Shown here: positions 52,011-61,924 of the stretch, one piece after another
How the letters are laid out: each line of letters opens with the position of its first letter
Numbering within the stretch: the first letter of the stretch is position 1
Origin: Todiramphus chloris collaris
Taxonomy: Eukaryota; Chordata; Aves; Coraciiformes; Alcedinidae
NCBI GenBank assembly: GCA_025345505.1
Contig: JANVCC010000130.1
Coordinates: 10,192,641 to 10,256,640 of the forward strand
Length of the DNA: 64,000 nt
Reading direction: 5' to 3'
The notes under the pieces: generated by a model
Database searches by the model: none
What the model saw: the letters and a program-made list of their open reading frames with translations, nothing else
What the model was told of the DNA's origin: nothing
Made by a program: the position numbers and the translations under genes

Positions 52011-55000
52011 TCATGCTACCCTGTATCAAAGCCCCCTTTCTGCTGCTGCCTTCTCAATTTCCACACTCAGCACATAGTCTACCCAGGTTTTCACACCAGA
52101 TAACTGAGGGAAAGGGTGAAATGAAGAACAGAGGTTTGTCCAAGACTTGCTTGTACCTTGTGTGAGGGAAACAAATATGTATCCAGTCACAGCAACAACA
52201 AGTCCAACATCCATACTATGTACCATCATGGCATGGGCTTTGCCATTTGGTTTGTGATGGTGTGCTTTTACCATCTCCAAAGGGAACACAGTCAGAGGAC
52301 ACATGTTGAAAACAGCAAACAATTTTTTTTTTTTTTTAAAGTGACATAACCTTCAATTTAATTCCATCTGAAACACTTTAGACGATCTCACTCTAAAGAG
52401 GCTGTGTAAAAGCAATAATTACTGAAAGCTAACAAGCTACACATATTAGCATTCTCACAATGATACCCTGAAAATCAAGAGGATTTTCATAGTTGATTCT
52501 GGGTTTGGAGTCATACTGGGAAAAAACCCAGTATTGAAACTACAGTTGAGGGAGTCTAAAGGCAAGGACAAAAGCAGCTCTCAGAACCACAGTCTGCAAA
52601 CCCCAGGCTCATTTAGAGCAAAATGATTTTGCCTGGAAAAATATCAAAGCACATTCCACATTAATTGTTCTGGTGTTTCAAGGGCAGAGATAAAATTTAA
52701 GTCTAAAACATGATTAACATGGCACAAAGACCAATTAAAAACAGATGTGCACCCATCAGAGGACATATAAAGAGGATCATGAATAAGAAACAAAATTAAA
52801 CAATATATTTCACCAGACGAAAAAGGGAGAAGGAAGGGGAAAGGACACACAAGTACCAAATAATTCTGGGGAGGACAACACACAAGGGAACAAGTAACTA
52901 GTTACTTTTCAGATGAAAAAGATCACAGTGCAAAAATACAAACAAAGATATTGAAAAAGAAGATCAAATACTAAAAAAAAATAATGTGAGGGAGGTTGGG
53001 AAACCCTAATAAAGGAAAAATGCTCATTCAAATGCTCTCTCTAATAGGAGAGAAAAAAAGCTTCAGGGGAATGAGGACTGTACAAAATAACCACTGCCTT
53101 CCTGGCTACAGACACCACATAGTAAGGCATGACTACCCCTCAGAGGTACATTGAAAGCAAATGCTTTCCCCACCCTTAAGCCACAATCAGAAGTGAATCC
53201 CTGTAGAGCACAGCATAAGCAGTAATAAGTGTCAGGGGGATTGCTATGAGGTGAGCTTCTGGAAGGGAGTGGGTAGAATCGGAGCAGCTGCCATTGCAGG
53301 GCGATTATCCCAACACCACTGAATACACCATGTGGCCTGGGGCCGTTGGATCCTAAAGCTCATTTTGATGTTGTGGAGCTTTGTGCTGGTTCACCATCAG
53401 CAGCAGCCATAGACTGCCCCTCTGAAATGAAAGCAGAAGTACAGGAGACATGAATAGGAATGACTGGCAAAAATGAGCTCTGTAACTGAATTAACTAGTT
53501 CATTGCAAAGGGAGAGATGCTAACAAGATGTAGCATCTCAGATTTCAAAGAACTAATTTGATGCAATCATTGTATCTTTTCCAAGTTGGTGTGAGCTGTC
53601 TTTCTTCTAACAGATCATTCTTTACCACCTACATAATCACAATGTTCATGTCTTGGTCTCATATTTAGTACATGCCATGGCCTCACTCAGTTTAATTTCT
53701 TCCACTCCTCCTCTGACATGGTCATATTTCAGAACCAGTCATAATTATAGCTAAAAATTAACATGACTTGTAATTTTCATATTTACTATTTTTATTCAGA
53801 CATCATGACCTGAAGGATCTTCAGTTGATACTCTGGATAGCTGATAAGACAAGGAAATAACACAGTGAGTGACAGATGTAAAATACGCTGTTAAACAGTT
53901 TGCAAGACTTTTAAAAACAATTTTCTTATTTCATATTTCTATTTTTGTATTATTTGACAGGCTTTTTCTTTTATAAACTAGATCATCTAATAATAGACTT
54001 CTAAAAAGCCTCTAAGAAATCAAACTCATTCAAACTAATTTGTGTTAGTGTGCTATGTACTGATAAAGGAAAAAATAACTCCACTAACTGTAGCTTATAT
54101 CAATAAAATTGTATGGGCTGAGTTCTACAGGGGTCTGCCTGTACATACCTATGGAGATAATTCTTTGTAAGATTGAAAACCATGAGTAGTCCCAATGCAT
54201 TCTACCTATTAAACACAGCTATGTTAGCACAGTATCAAAGTTATGACACAATTTATGGCTGGTGATATATATAAACAAATTCAAACTTAGATTTCCTGCA
54301 GCAACTCTGTTTGACTGCTTGAAAGAGATGATCACTTTCTTCTTGGGAAAGTCCTTGAATGCAATACATTTCCATGTTTTAATGTTGAATGCCACTTTGT
54401 GGAGAAGTTCTCATGCTTTTCAGCTCATGGACCACCACTCAACCTGTGTTTCTACTGAGAATTTTGCAGCTTTAGGAAATCATGAATTCAGAAACATGCA
54501 AGCTGTGGCACTGCCTGCCTTGCACCGACCGTTTGGCATCACAGTTCTTGGGCCAACACACGTAAGAGGCTTCTTACCTTGCGATGGCATACATGTCACG
54601 CTGGGAAATTTACATCCAATCCTGTTCTAATCTAACCAGTCTCAACAAAAGTATCAAAAATTTCTTTACTTGACCAAAAAAAAAAAATGTTATTCTTACT
54701 TTAGATTTGGTTATGAATCAGGAAACACTTATAATCACCTATGAATCATTTTAATACTGCTGTAAACTCAAGTGAATTTATGAAGTTATTTCAGGAAGAT
54801 ACCTTATGAACAAAGAGAAGAAAGAGCAAGGATTATCTGAAGTCAGTGACCCCTACCAGCACAAATGGATCTAACCACCCACTCCAGCTAGGTATTTACT
54901 TGAACCTACAGGAAGTAAGAACTTCCATAGTCATTGCTTTTACTAACAGTTAAATGTGCTACAGAACGGCAACTGCAGCTGAGTGTGAAAGCAGTGCATA

Positions 55001-55801
55001 GGAGAATGTGTAAGTTCTCCATTTACAAGTTAATGACCAGTTCTTTTTGTGTCTAACTAGATATTCTCTTATTGTCAGTATTATTTGGGTAGTGAATAAT
55101 CTAAACTTTTCCCATTCTGTACAGTATTTTCTCTTAGTGTTCTCCTCATTGTATTATGACCTTTAGACATTACTTTTAAGACAGAATGACAAAGATTTTA
55201 AGAGTGCTTATAAAGTCCTTACCACTGCCTCAAAGGTAAGAGCTGCCCCTGCTAGTATATTTAGTCTGTAAGAGAAGCCAGCAGGTAGATCCTGGATTTC
55301 CAGGGAACCATACATGTGCCTTTATCAGAGCATGAACTGTTCAGAAAGAGTGTGTAGCTTCACAAAGAGGGATGAACTGGAACAGCCAATGCTGGCCCTA
55401 TGTAGGTGGGCAGGAGAGCAGAGACTGTTTTGGGAGGAAGGAGGGCAGGGTGAGTCCCATGAAGGGACTCTCTGTCTAGAGGCTACATGCCTTGATAGGC
55501 AGTACCTTCCCCACTTGCTGTAGGGGACAAAGGATAGCTTGTAAGCATGACCTTTCATCCTTGTTCCCTTTCTCTGTCATCCATATTCCCATGCTAAGTG
55601 TTCTTTCCTTGGCACTCAGCCTACCTCCAGTGGTGCAAACAAGCTGGAAGCTGGCCATGCAGAAGAAGGCCCAGCCTGAAGGGTGAAGATTGTGCAATTC
55701 CTCCCCAGCAAAGGGAAGGTACAAGGTTTTTAGGAAGATGTCCTCAGAGAAGGGAGAAAGGACCGGTAAGGTAGGTAACACGACCTGCGTTTCTGTCTCA
55801 C

Positions 55802-55909
55802 AGAGGCCAAATGACTCTTGCTATATTCTTTGCTCAAATCAATTTTAGACAGTCCTGGCAGGGTTCACATGTAGTGATGAGCTCAGCATTACACAGGTCT
55901 CTCTCAGAA
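55802..55909 (-). pseudogene. CDADC1-like, exon with second PCxxC zinc motif and TGA
   Basis: Preceded by a seventeen-residue or longer pyrimidine tract ending TTTTTTCCCAG. The exon reads SERDLCNAELITTCEPCQDC then LKLI, TGA, and AKNIARVIWPL before donor CT|GTGAGA. PCQDC is the second zinc-binding pair (human CDADC1 KCPCDEC; dCMP deaminase FPCNEC), and KLI-x-x-(A/N)-x-I-x-x-V-I continues exactly as in dCMP deaminase (KLIIQAGIKEVI) beyond the stop. The TGA at 55834-55836 is therefore a point mutation inside coding sequence, not the natural end. TGA could derive from CGA by CpG decay. Confidence 0.78.
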
Positions 55910-56818
55910 CTGGGAAAAAAAAAAAAAAAACCCAGTATTTTCACAATTACAAACAAGATGTGTTTGCAGGAGAAATCATTTCTCTTGGAGTCTAGAGTGG
56001 GTTCTTCTCTTTTATCACTAGCCAGTGGAGGTAAGGGATCTCCAGCCCATGAGAAGCAAATACTTGCAGTACATAACAAGAGCTTGCCAACCTAGGAAAT
56101 GGATCTACCTACTCTTTATGTACTCACAGCAGTGTAAAGACTGATACTCTGGTTTACGAAATGTGTATCCAGGAATCATTTCACCACCAAACTATAATCA
56201 CCTGAATATGAGAGTAGGTGACAGCAGAACATTCAGTCAACACAGTGCCCCCTAAGCAGTTGCCAGAAGAGGGACCATCAGCCAGGGACACATGCACACG
56301 CATTTGGAACAGCACTGTCAATCTGCAGAGATATTTTCCATAGGCAGGAAACTTCGTGGAACTCAGTTTGTATGTGTCAAAGCAGGCAGTTCAAGCTGAT
56401 CACCCAGTGTGATGCCCTGCATTTCCAGTGGCTAAGTAATACCAGAGCACCCACAGAAGTAGTAGCTCTGCTACTGGCTACTCCTGTTTCAGCACATGTG
56501 AAGGCCCATGACTGCCTCTGGGAACTGGGCTTATGTGAGGTCAGAGACAGGGGACTAGCAGAAACTTTTAAGACTGTGTCACTTAAGTTTGCTGGATGTA
56601 TTAGAATATAAGATCACGTGGACCTAGGTCTCTGTGAAAAACAATTGTACTCAGTGCCTTTTAAGACTGAATTCCTTTCCATGCTACGTAACATTACTTC
56701 TACTTTCTACACTTTGGAAATTCCCCTGGTAGATTAGTCACAGAGTCATTCCTTCATTAATGAAGCACCTAACACTCTTTTTGTCTACTTCCTTCAAAAT
56801 ATTTAATGTGCTCCTAAC
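55910..56818 (-). other. Intron of the CDADC1-like gene
   Basis: Between the CAE and PCxxC exons. A tempting 64-base open segment at 56128-56191 with fair splice sites is discussed among the rejected items. Otherwise nothing recognised. Confidence 0.6.
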
Positions 56819-56939
56819 TCATAATAATTGCATTAGCTTCTGCACATACAATGGCATGCTGGTCAAAATCAACATTTGTCTTCTTGCCAAATAAACTATT
56901 CATTGCCCCTTTTGGATATCCACTGTACCCCAGGGCAAC
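56819..56939 (-). pseudogene. CDADC1-like, exon with CAE active-site motif
   Basis: Acceptor CCTATGTTGTTTCTTTCTAG, phase 0: VALGYSGYPKGAMNSLFGKK, then TNVDFDQHAIVCAEANAIIM. The segments GYSGYPKG and CAEANAI correspond to GYN-x-x-P-x-G and HAExNAI of dCMP deaminase and GYNAFPVG and HAEQNAL of CDADC1. The zinc ligand His is replaced by Cys, giving Cys-Ala-Glu as found in the free cytidine deaminases, so the catalytic Glu is present. The donor is A|GTTAGG, weak, and leaves phase 1, whereas the next exon needs phase 2. One base (AG|GTTAGG to AG|TTAGG) appears lost at the junction. Confidence 0.8.
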
Positions 56940-57790
56940 CTAGAAAGAAACAACATAGGAAGAAACAAAAGGTGATGTTGTTCTGGGACCTTTAGTTATT
57001 TACAGCCTAATCCAACTCCTAAAAGCTGCTAGCAATTTCAGTGAGAGTCCTCATGTGATGCTGTTTGGTAATGTTTATGCAGATCTCCATTTCAACAGCA
57101 TTGACTGTGGATCCTAATCATACATTTATATGTTATGTGCAGCTTCAGAAAAGCGTGAATATTTATTCCCCAAAAGGGGAAACATGTTTGTTTCCAGAAA
57201 TACAGTTTCCTATGAACATGAAATACAATGCTTATTAAAAAATCATCACAGGAAAAGTTCATTATGAAGAAAAAATTAACACAAAAGAGGCTGCTAAACA
57301 CAAGTCACCAAAAAGATTTGAAAAACTTTAGCTGTTTTCTAAGCTGTGTCCATTTTGGAAACATATAAAATAAAAATAAGTGTGGAATTTCAATATGATA
57401 ATAGTTACAATGTCACCAGGAACAAGAGCTGATTACTTTAGAGTTTAGCAAGCAGGGGACTTCATCTCTTCTAACAGGTGACTACATATTAAATAATCCA
57501 TCATCTTAATATTCTGGGACAGAGTTAGGGAACATAATTTTTTTTTTTTTTCACAAAAAGTTGTTTTAAATTACTACAACTCCACTAGCAGTTTTTAAGA
57601 GAGTCCATATGACACAAGTTAACTTCCTCATCTACAAGCATAAACACAAGCCTAATAAACTTTTCAAACATTTCTGTGCCGATAACTTACTACATAGCAA
57701 CCCTACAAACATTATTTTTGTCTGGCATTAGATTATGATTAGACATTTTTACAAGAGCACAATTTCCTAGACAAACATTACTTTACTTAC
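56940..57790 (-). other. Intron of the CDADC1-like gene
   Basis: Phase-0 GT-AG intron (GTAAGT to TTTCTTTCTAG). Contains a T run at 57540-57551. Nothing else recognised. Confidence 0.65.
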
Positions 57791-57837
57791 AATGTTGCCT
57801 TCCTTGTAAATCACTGTCCCCACTCCATTATTATTGT
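57791..57837 (-). pseudogene. CDADC1-like, short exon opening second deaminase domain
   Basis: Acceptor GATTATTTGACTGTTTATCCACAG and donor ATT|GTAAGT enclose 47 bases: two bases finishing a codon, then NNNGVGTVIYKEGNI. Human CDADC1 has KTGVGAVIWAEGK at this point, and dCMP deaminase has SQVGACIV. This is the first beta-strand pair of the catalytic C-terminal domain. It ends in phase 0, which fits the next exon. The exon before it, which should encode the helix with A-x-L-A-x-R-T/S-x-D, was not identified with confidence. Confidence 0.72.
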
Positions 57838-59413
57838 CTGTGGATAAACAGTCAAATAATCACAGTTATAAGTTCACACTACAACAAACCTGCTGGTGAA
57901 AAGGTATGACACTCTTACTCATGCTTGCTGGGCCAGACAAAAGTTGCTGTTTCTCGCTCGACTGTCTCCAGAAAATTTGGAACCAGGTAGACTGCTGACA
58001 AGAAGGCTAACCAGATATTAGGCTAATCAATGCACTTCTCTCCAGTCCTTATAGCTGCCTATCTCCTGTAGTCCATCTCAATTGCCTTATCTAGTGCTCT
58101 TGTGTAAAAGTACCAAACTCACTGGTTTCCCAAATGCTGAGACCAGCATGCTTTCTAGTCTTGCAGCTCAGGAAGAGTTTAAAAACTACTTTCTCTGCCT
58201 GAACAGCAAGTTCTGTTAGACCTTCCTCAAGGCACAGGTACATGCAATGACACCAGCTGCCCAGGATCTCTCCCTCCCTCTTCCTGCTCAAAAGAGGAAA
58301 CAACCCTCAAAAAATTGTCTTTTGTGGGAAAAGGAAAGGAAAGCTAGAAGCGTTCCACCTTCTGGTGACCTAGGGGTGCTGGTGTGGGTGTGATAGTGAC
58401 AGGGAATGCCTGAAATATGTCTGAGAGTCATAAGACTCCACTTTCTCATCTATGAGAAAAGAGCACCTGTTATAATGACTAAGATCAGTCAAATTCTGCA
58501 GTGATTTCTCTACCACAAAGCAGCAAAGTGCATTTAGCTAACACTAGGAGAAGCATTGGGAAATAGTACTAGGGATTTGGGATGAAATGGAAAACTTCTG
58601 CTGTGCTGCTGAGTGAATCCTATTCTCAACCTGCACAGGCAGGATAGAACAAAAGCCAGCTGAATATCATCAGAGTAACAAACCACAGCCAGCCAGCCTA
58701 ATGGACAACATGAGAAAGTAACAGATTGTTATATCTGGTTTTGTTTTCTTTTTACCTATCGTATCAGTGCTTCTTCAGTTTTGCAGACCTTTGATGCAAA
58801 AATAGAAAAGCTCACCAAAAACCAACATTGGAACTGACCAGCTGCTGTTTGATACCATGGAGAAAATGGCCCCAAACAGAGCCTCCTGCAATCAGCCTGA
58901 GGAGCTAGAAATCCTAACGTGGTGAGAAAGACCAAGAAGCACATTCCTCTTCTTCCTCCAGTTTAGCTAGCAGTACAGGAAGGGCCCAGCTAAATACCTC
59001 TGTACTGTTCCTATGGGTCTTACTGATACTCAGCACTGGGGCTTGCACTAGAGCAACTCCCTCTTCAGTAAAGAAACCTCCAGCTGGCAGTAACAATATG
59101 CCCCATTTTTTCTTGGGAGATTTTTGCCCAATTTGCACTCCTAGCCTTCTTCAGATAACCCGAATATGGTTTGAAAGACAAGAGTGCAACATGAATGAAT
59201 TTTGCAGCATAGGAAATATCACTGTGATACTAAAGATTACTAGATATGCAAAGTTTCATTAATTACTTAACAGAATGCAATGTAGTCAATTAAAGGTGGA
59301 AGGTTTTTTCCGGTATATTGCATTTCCAGGAATATGACTAACAATTATGTAGGAATTTTCTACATTGAGTGAATTCCTGAGCTAAATTTAGTAATATTAA
59401 TTTACTTACTTAC
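57838..59413 (-). other. Intron(s) of the CDADC1-like gene with unlocated exon(s)
   Basis: Starts with a strong donor GTAAGT and ends with a strong acceptor. By comparison with CDADC1 (segment IARHCMVQARLLAYRTED) at least one more exon should lie here. Minus-strand candidates at 57919-57982 (ending at donor ATGA|GTAAGA, phase fits), about 58107-58303, and 58910-59138 show no convincing similarity. They may be decayed or chance. Confidence 0.4.
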
Positions 59414-59870
59414 CGCTTCTAGATGCTAATAAATCACAGAGCTGTAGTGCACAGGTGTATTTAGGATTATTCTTTACAGTGGATTTATTCTCTTCTATGA
59501 TGACTATTTCTTCATCTTTGCAACTTGCCAGAGTTTTAAAATAATTCTTTGCTGTAGTAAGATTTTTCTTTATATTTTTTCAATTGATCGCCTTTCATGT
59601 GTTCCGAGTTTAAGAGCTTTAAAGCATTGTTATCAATTTTATCATCAAATAAAGATGTAATTGGGTTTAGATCATCATCAGAAGATGTTCTTTTATTTGA
59701 ATTAAGTATTTGCATCTTTTTTTGTCTGTCTATTGTTGGTACGTATACCGCTGCAACAATGTAGCTTTCTGTAAAGATGGTATTAATGTGTTTTACCAGA
59801 TGCTGTTTTGATTCAATTTCTTCTTTTTTAAATTCAAAATTTGGCCAGTAGTACACTTGTGAGACTTGTG
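59414..59870 (-). pseudogene. CDADC1-like, long linker exon with frameshift
   Basis: Acceptor TTTTCTTTATTCAG, first codon completed as GCA: AQVSQVYYWPNFEFKKEEIE, then ESKQHLVKHINTIFTESYIV and AAVYVPTIDRQKK. This is the end of deaminase domain 1 (VYYWP corresponds to ISYWP in CDADC1) and the start of the linker. The frame continues to MKGDQL and is then lost: at the six-A run 59575-59580 one frame hits TAA, while the +1 frame is open to the end (NLTTAKNYFKTLASCKDEEI ... YTCALQLCDLLASRS) and reaches a strong donor AGCG|GTAAGT. The exon is 457 bases; 456 would keep frame. So one extra base, in a homopolymer, breaks it. The tail resembles CDADC1 (NPYFSNLRQNMKDLILLLAT) weakly. Confidence 0.8.
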
Positions 59871-60827
59871 CTGAATAAAGAAAATATATATGCAAGGTTA
59901 ATATTGAATATGAAATATGCTAGTTGTCATTTTTGTTGTTAATAAACATAAAGGGATATGGAATATACTTAAGTAAGCTGCAACTTTTCCCCACATTAGT
60001 AAAATAATAATAACTTTTAACACAACATCATTGTCAAAGGGGAAATTTTATATACAATTCATTGTGATTTATTTCCCCTCACATGATTCAACTTTTGTCT
60101 CTACTTATATTTACCAGCTAGTGAAAATTTCCAAAATGTGGTGATTGCTTCAAAAATGTACAGGAAGCTATTGAGGTTACTGTAGAGGGAAAATATGTAT
60201 ATCAGTTAGGCTTATAGAAAAAAAAACAAAACAAAACCCTCAGAAAATTCAATGCATAGGCAGTGTGTTACTATTTGTGATGTACTACAGATTAACTTGT
60301 CTGAAAAAAATCTACCTATTTCCCTTCCTATCCTAAATACTAATCCCTGAGGTACATTTCTTCTCTGATAAATGACTTAAGTGGGAATGGCTGTTTTATT
60401 TTTGTGTCTTTTTTTTGGGGGGGGGGGGGGGGGGAGTGATTAACTATGCATTACTTTTTCAGGATTTCCACATCCCTTGGGACCACTCCTTTTATTTTTT
60501 TCTCATTTAACAAGCATCTTTACAAGCCCTGGTGGGTCTGTTTTTCACTTAATGACTAGCATTCTTCATGATCCATATGTTGGGAAATACCAACAATTTG
60601 TACAATGGCATTATCAATCACATCTTAGCTACCTACTATATAAGATATTTAGCTACATCAGCTCCTGACAGTGATCTAAATAATTCTTACAGAACCAACT
60701 GAGTAAGAATGCAGAGAGCAAAGTGGAAGAAAATGAAGAGAAATGAGTGGCATGACTAGTTTACCAGCCTGTGAGTATGCTACATGTGCAATCTTACTCT
60801 AGGAGATCTTTCAGTTCTGATGCTGAC
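59871..60827 (-). other. Intron of the CDADC1-like gene
   Basis: Phase-1 GT-AG intron joining LVQ(A) across the end of the first PCxxC motif. Contains the T/G homopolymer listed separately. No other element recognised. Confidence 0.65.
60409..60434. repeat. T run followed by eighteen G
   Basis: Eight T directly followed by G at 60417-60434. Unstable homopolymer, potential G-quadruplex; its true length is uncertain in any assembly. Confidence 0.88.
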
Positions 60828-61014
60828 CTTGAACAAGGAATTGTGCACACATATTGCAAGGCATCCAGGACATGTAAACTTCACAGCCTTTCAGTACATT
60901 AGGGAACCTCAACAGCACTTTTGGTGCAGCATGAAGTTCCTCTGTTGAGCAGTCCAGGGCAATAATCCTTTTTGGCTTGCTTGCTTCAGAGATGACAATT
61001 CCAGTTTTGCAATG
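60828..61014 (-). pseudogene. CDADC1-like, exon with first deaminase-domain zinc motif
   Basis: Acceptor TATCTGTATATGTGTATGCAG then 62 codons: HCKTGIVISEASKPKRIIAL, DCSTEELHAAPKVLLRFPNV, LKGCEVYMSWMPCNMCAQFL and VQ, ending CAAG|GTCAGC in phase 1. The order (T)G-hydrophobic strand, LHA, Y-S-x-x-PCxxC matches the CMP/dCMP deaminase fold and, residue by residue, the N-terminal domain of CDADC1. The zinc ligands are His of LHA and the two Cys of PCNMC. The catalytic Glu expected two residues after His (HAE) is Ala here; in human CDADC1 it is also absent (LHAGQ). So this domain was probably non-catalytic in the ancestor too. No lesion in this exon. The frame upstream is open into the intron but has no coding look. 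Confidence 0.82.
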
Positions 61015-61480
61015 CTGCATACACATATACAGATAAAAATACATGTATGCAAATAAATGTGTAACTGTTCCATGTATAAACATTCAGATAATGAGTATGC
61101 AAAGTAATAGCAATCAAAGGATCCTACAGAAAAAGAATACCATTTGTTGCAAAAGGGTAGGGATCAAGCTGTCTAGAAACGTGCTGATCCTTGTGGATTT
61201 TCAGTCAGTTCTGCTGTGTCTAAAGTACAGAATCGATTGTATTCTGGACTGGCACCTCCTCAGAGCAGCAGGTGATGGCTGAAAACCCTCCTGTCCCTGC
61301 TGCCGTGCCCCCAGACTTCAACTAACAACACAACTGCGGAGAATGAGGAAGTTCAAGGGCAAGTAAAATACATTTGAAGACAGCGGACCCACTTTCCTAT
61401 TCAATCGCACGAAGGCTGCTTGATACAGGCTCAGACTTTTAAATCTTATAAATCCCGGAATTAGCTGTTAAGTTCTAAAA
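61015..61480 (-). other. Upstream region of the CDADC1-like gene, first exon not found
   Basis: Between the first recognised deaminase exon and the CpG-rich YARS2 promoter. The N-terminal exon of the deaminase gene should be here or inside the CpG-rich block. A possible minus-strand start, ATG at 61595-61597 in good Kozak context (MAGFSNCFQIKTGIGNQVFG), leads to a possible donor GA|GTAGGG, but its phase does not fit the next known exon directly. Confidence 0.35.
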
Positions 61481-61924
61481 CTGCAACGTTACTAGTTTAA
61501 GCACCTACTATCCGCTCTGCCGAACGCCCTACTCAAAGCCGAAGACTTGATTCCCGATGCCCGTTTTAATCTGAAAGCAGTTTGAAAATCCCGCCATTCC
61601 GGGTTGAAGGGCCAAAAAGCCAAAGGACGAGACAACACACGCCCCTGCAGTTGCAGCTTCTTTAATACGCCGAAGGACAACCACCGGCCAGCACATGGGC
61701 CTGCGGCGCTCTCCCCGCCGACCGTTCAAAGCCTTCCCACAGCGGCTGGGAGGGGGAGGGGGGGGGGTAATCACCGGGTAATCACCATGCGGTAACCGCG
61801 CCCCCGGCGCCTCACCCCGCTCTGGCCTCCCCGTCCCGCGGCGGGGGATACCGGAGGCACAGGAAGCCGCGTCCCCGCCCCCGAAGTCCTCGCCCCGCCC
61901 CACTCCCGGCGTCCCCCGGGCAAG
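61481..61924. promoter_or_regulatory. YARS2: CpG-rich YARS2 promoter, probably bidirectional
   Basis: From about 61.48 kb base composition shifts abruptly from AT-rich to GC- and CpG-rich; this continues through YARS2 exon 1 to about 62.9 kb, as in a CpG-island promoter without TATA box. It holds a G-rich run (61747-61767) able to form a G-quadruplex, followed by a short repeat (GGTAATCACC twice, 61765-61785). On the minus side, the first recognised deaminase exon begins about 0.9 kb left of the YARS2 start, so the island is well placed to drive both genes. Transcription start sites cannot be read from sequence. Confidence 0.6.

Larger units (their letters stand above)
35936..55801. other. 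Intergenic region, including 3' flank of the deaminase pseudogene
   Basis: About 20 kb with no supportable gene. Many short ORFs on both strands lack recognisable domains (for example 43744-44145 minus, 44328-44820 in a GC-richer patch, 47251-47544 minus, 54262-54630 plus). The missing 3' exons of the CDADC1-like gene, expected on the minus strand below 55.8 kb, were searched for and not securely found. Simple repeats inside are listed separately. Confidence 0.5.
55802..61014 (-). pseudogene. CDADC1-like two-domain deaminase, divergent from YARS2, disrupted
   Basis: Five minus-strand exons (60828-61014, 59414-59870, 57791-57837, 56819-56939, 55802-55909) in the correct order encode a protein resembling CDADC1, the vertebrate cytidine/deoxycytidylate deaminase-domain protein with two deaminase folds. 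The first two exons hold domain 1: TGIVI, IALDCSTEELHAAPKVLLRF, then MPCNMC and QVSQVYYWP; human CDADC1 has TGLVV, GLHCSSEDLHAGQIALI, KPCSAC and NRISYWP. The last three hold domain 2: NNNGVGTVIYKEGNI, VALGYSGYPKGA, CAEANAI and CEPCQDC. Splice sites are mostly good and most phases agree. Three lesions break it: an extra base near 59575, a mis-phased donor at 56818, and TGA at 55834-55836. The first exon, one or two middle exons and the 3' end were not found. It is too diverged to be CDADC1 itself, which lies elsewhere in vertebrate genomes; I infer a separate paralogue. Confidence 0.72.

Noticed and set aside
53360..53421. Minus-strand candidate terminal exon (acceptor CTTTCATTTCAG, then GQSMAAADGEPAQSSTTSK and a stop) for the deaminase gene.
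   Set aside because: The CDADC1 C-terminus is itself poorly conserved, the distance to the last recognised exon is 2.4 kb with an intervening exon missing, and short segments like this arise by chance.
53781..53840. Minus-strand segment after a strong acceptor (TTTCCTTGTCTTATCAG) reading YPEYQLKILQVMMSE then TAA within AATAAA.
   Set aside because: No similarity to CDADC1 or another family; a single good acceptor is not enough.
54541..54601. Minus-strand micro-exon between TTTCCCAG and CGCAAG|GTAAGA (RDMYAIA).
   Set aside because: Only 24 bases, no alignment to the expected region, and a plus-strand ORF covers the same place; not supportable.
56128..56191. Minus-strand open segment with splice-like ends reading FGGEMIPGYTFRKPEYQSLH, reminiscent of the CDADC1 C-terminal segment RFGELEGVSKFTW.
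   Set aside because: It lies between the CAE exon and the PCxxC exon, so it is in the wrong order; that part of CDADC1 comes after PCxxC. Including it would also break the phase.
58910..59138. 74-codon minus-strand ORF (KKWGILLLPAGGFFTEEGVA) inside the deaminase gene gap.
   Set aside because: Looks protein-like but has no similarity to CDADC1 or a family I know, and no acceptor/donor pair of the right phase.
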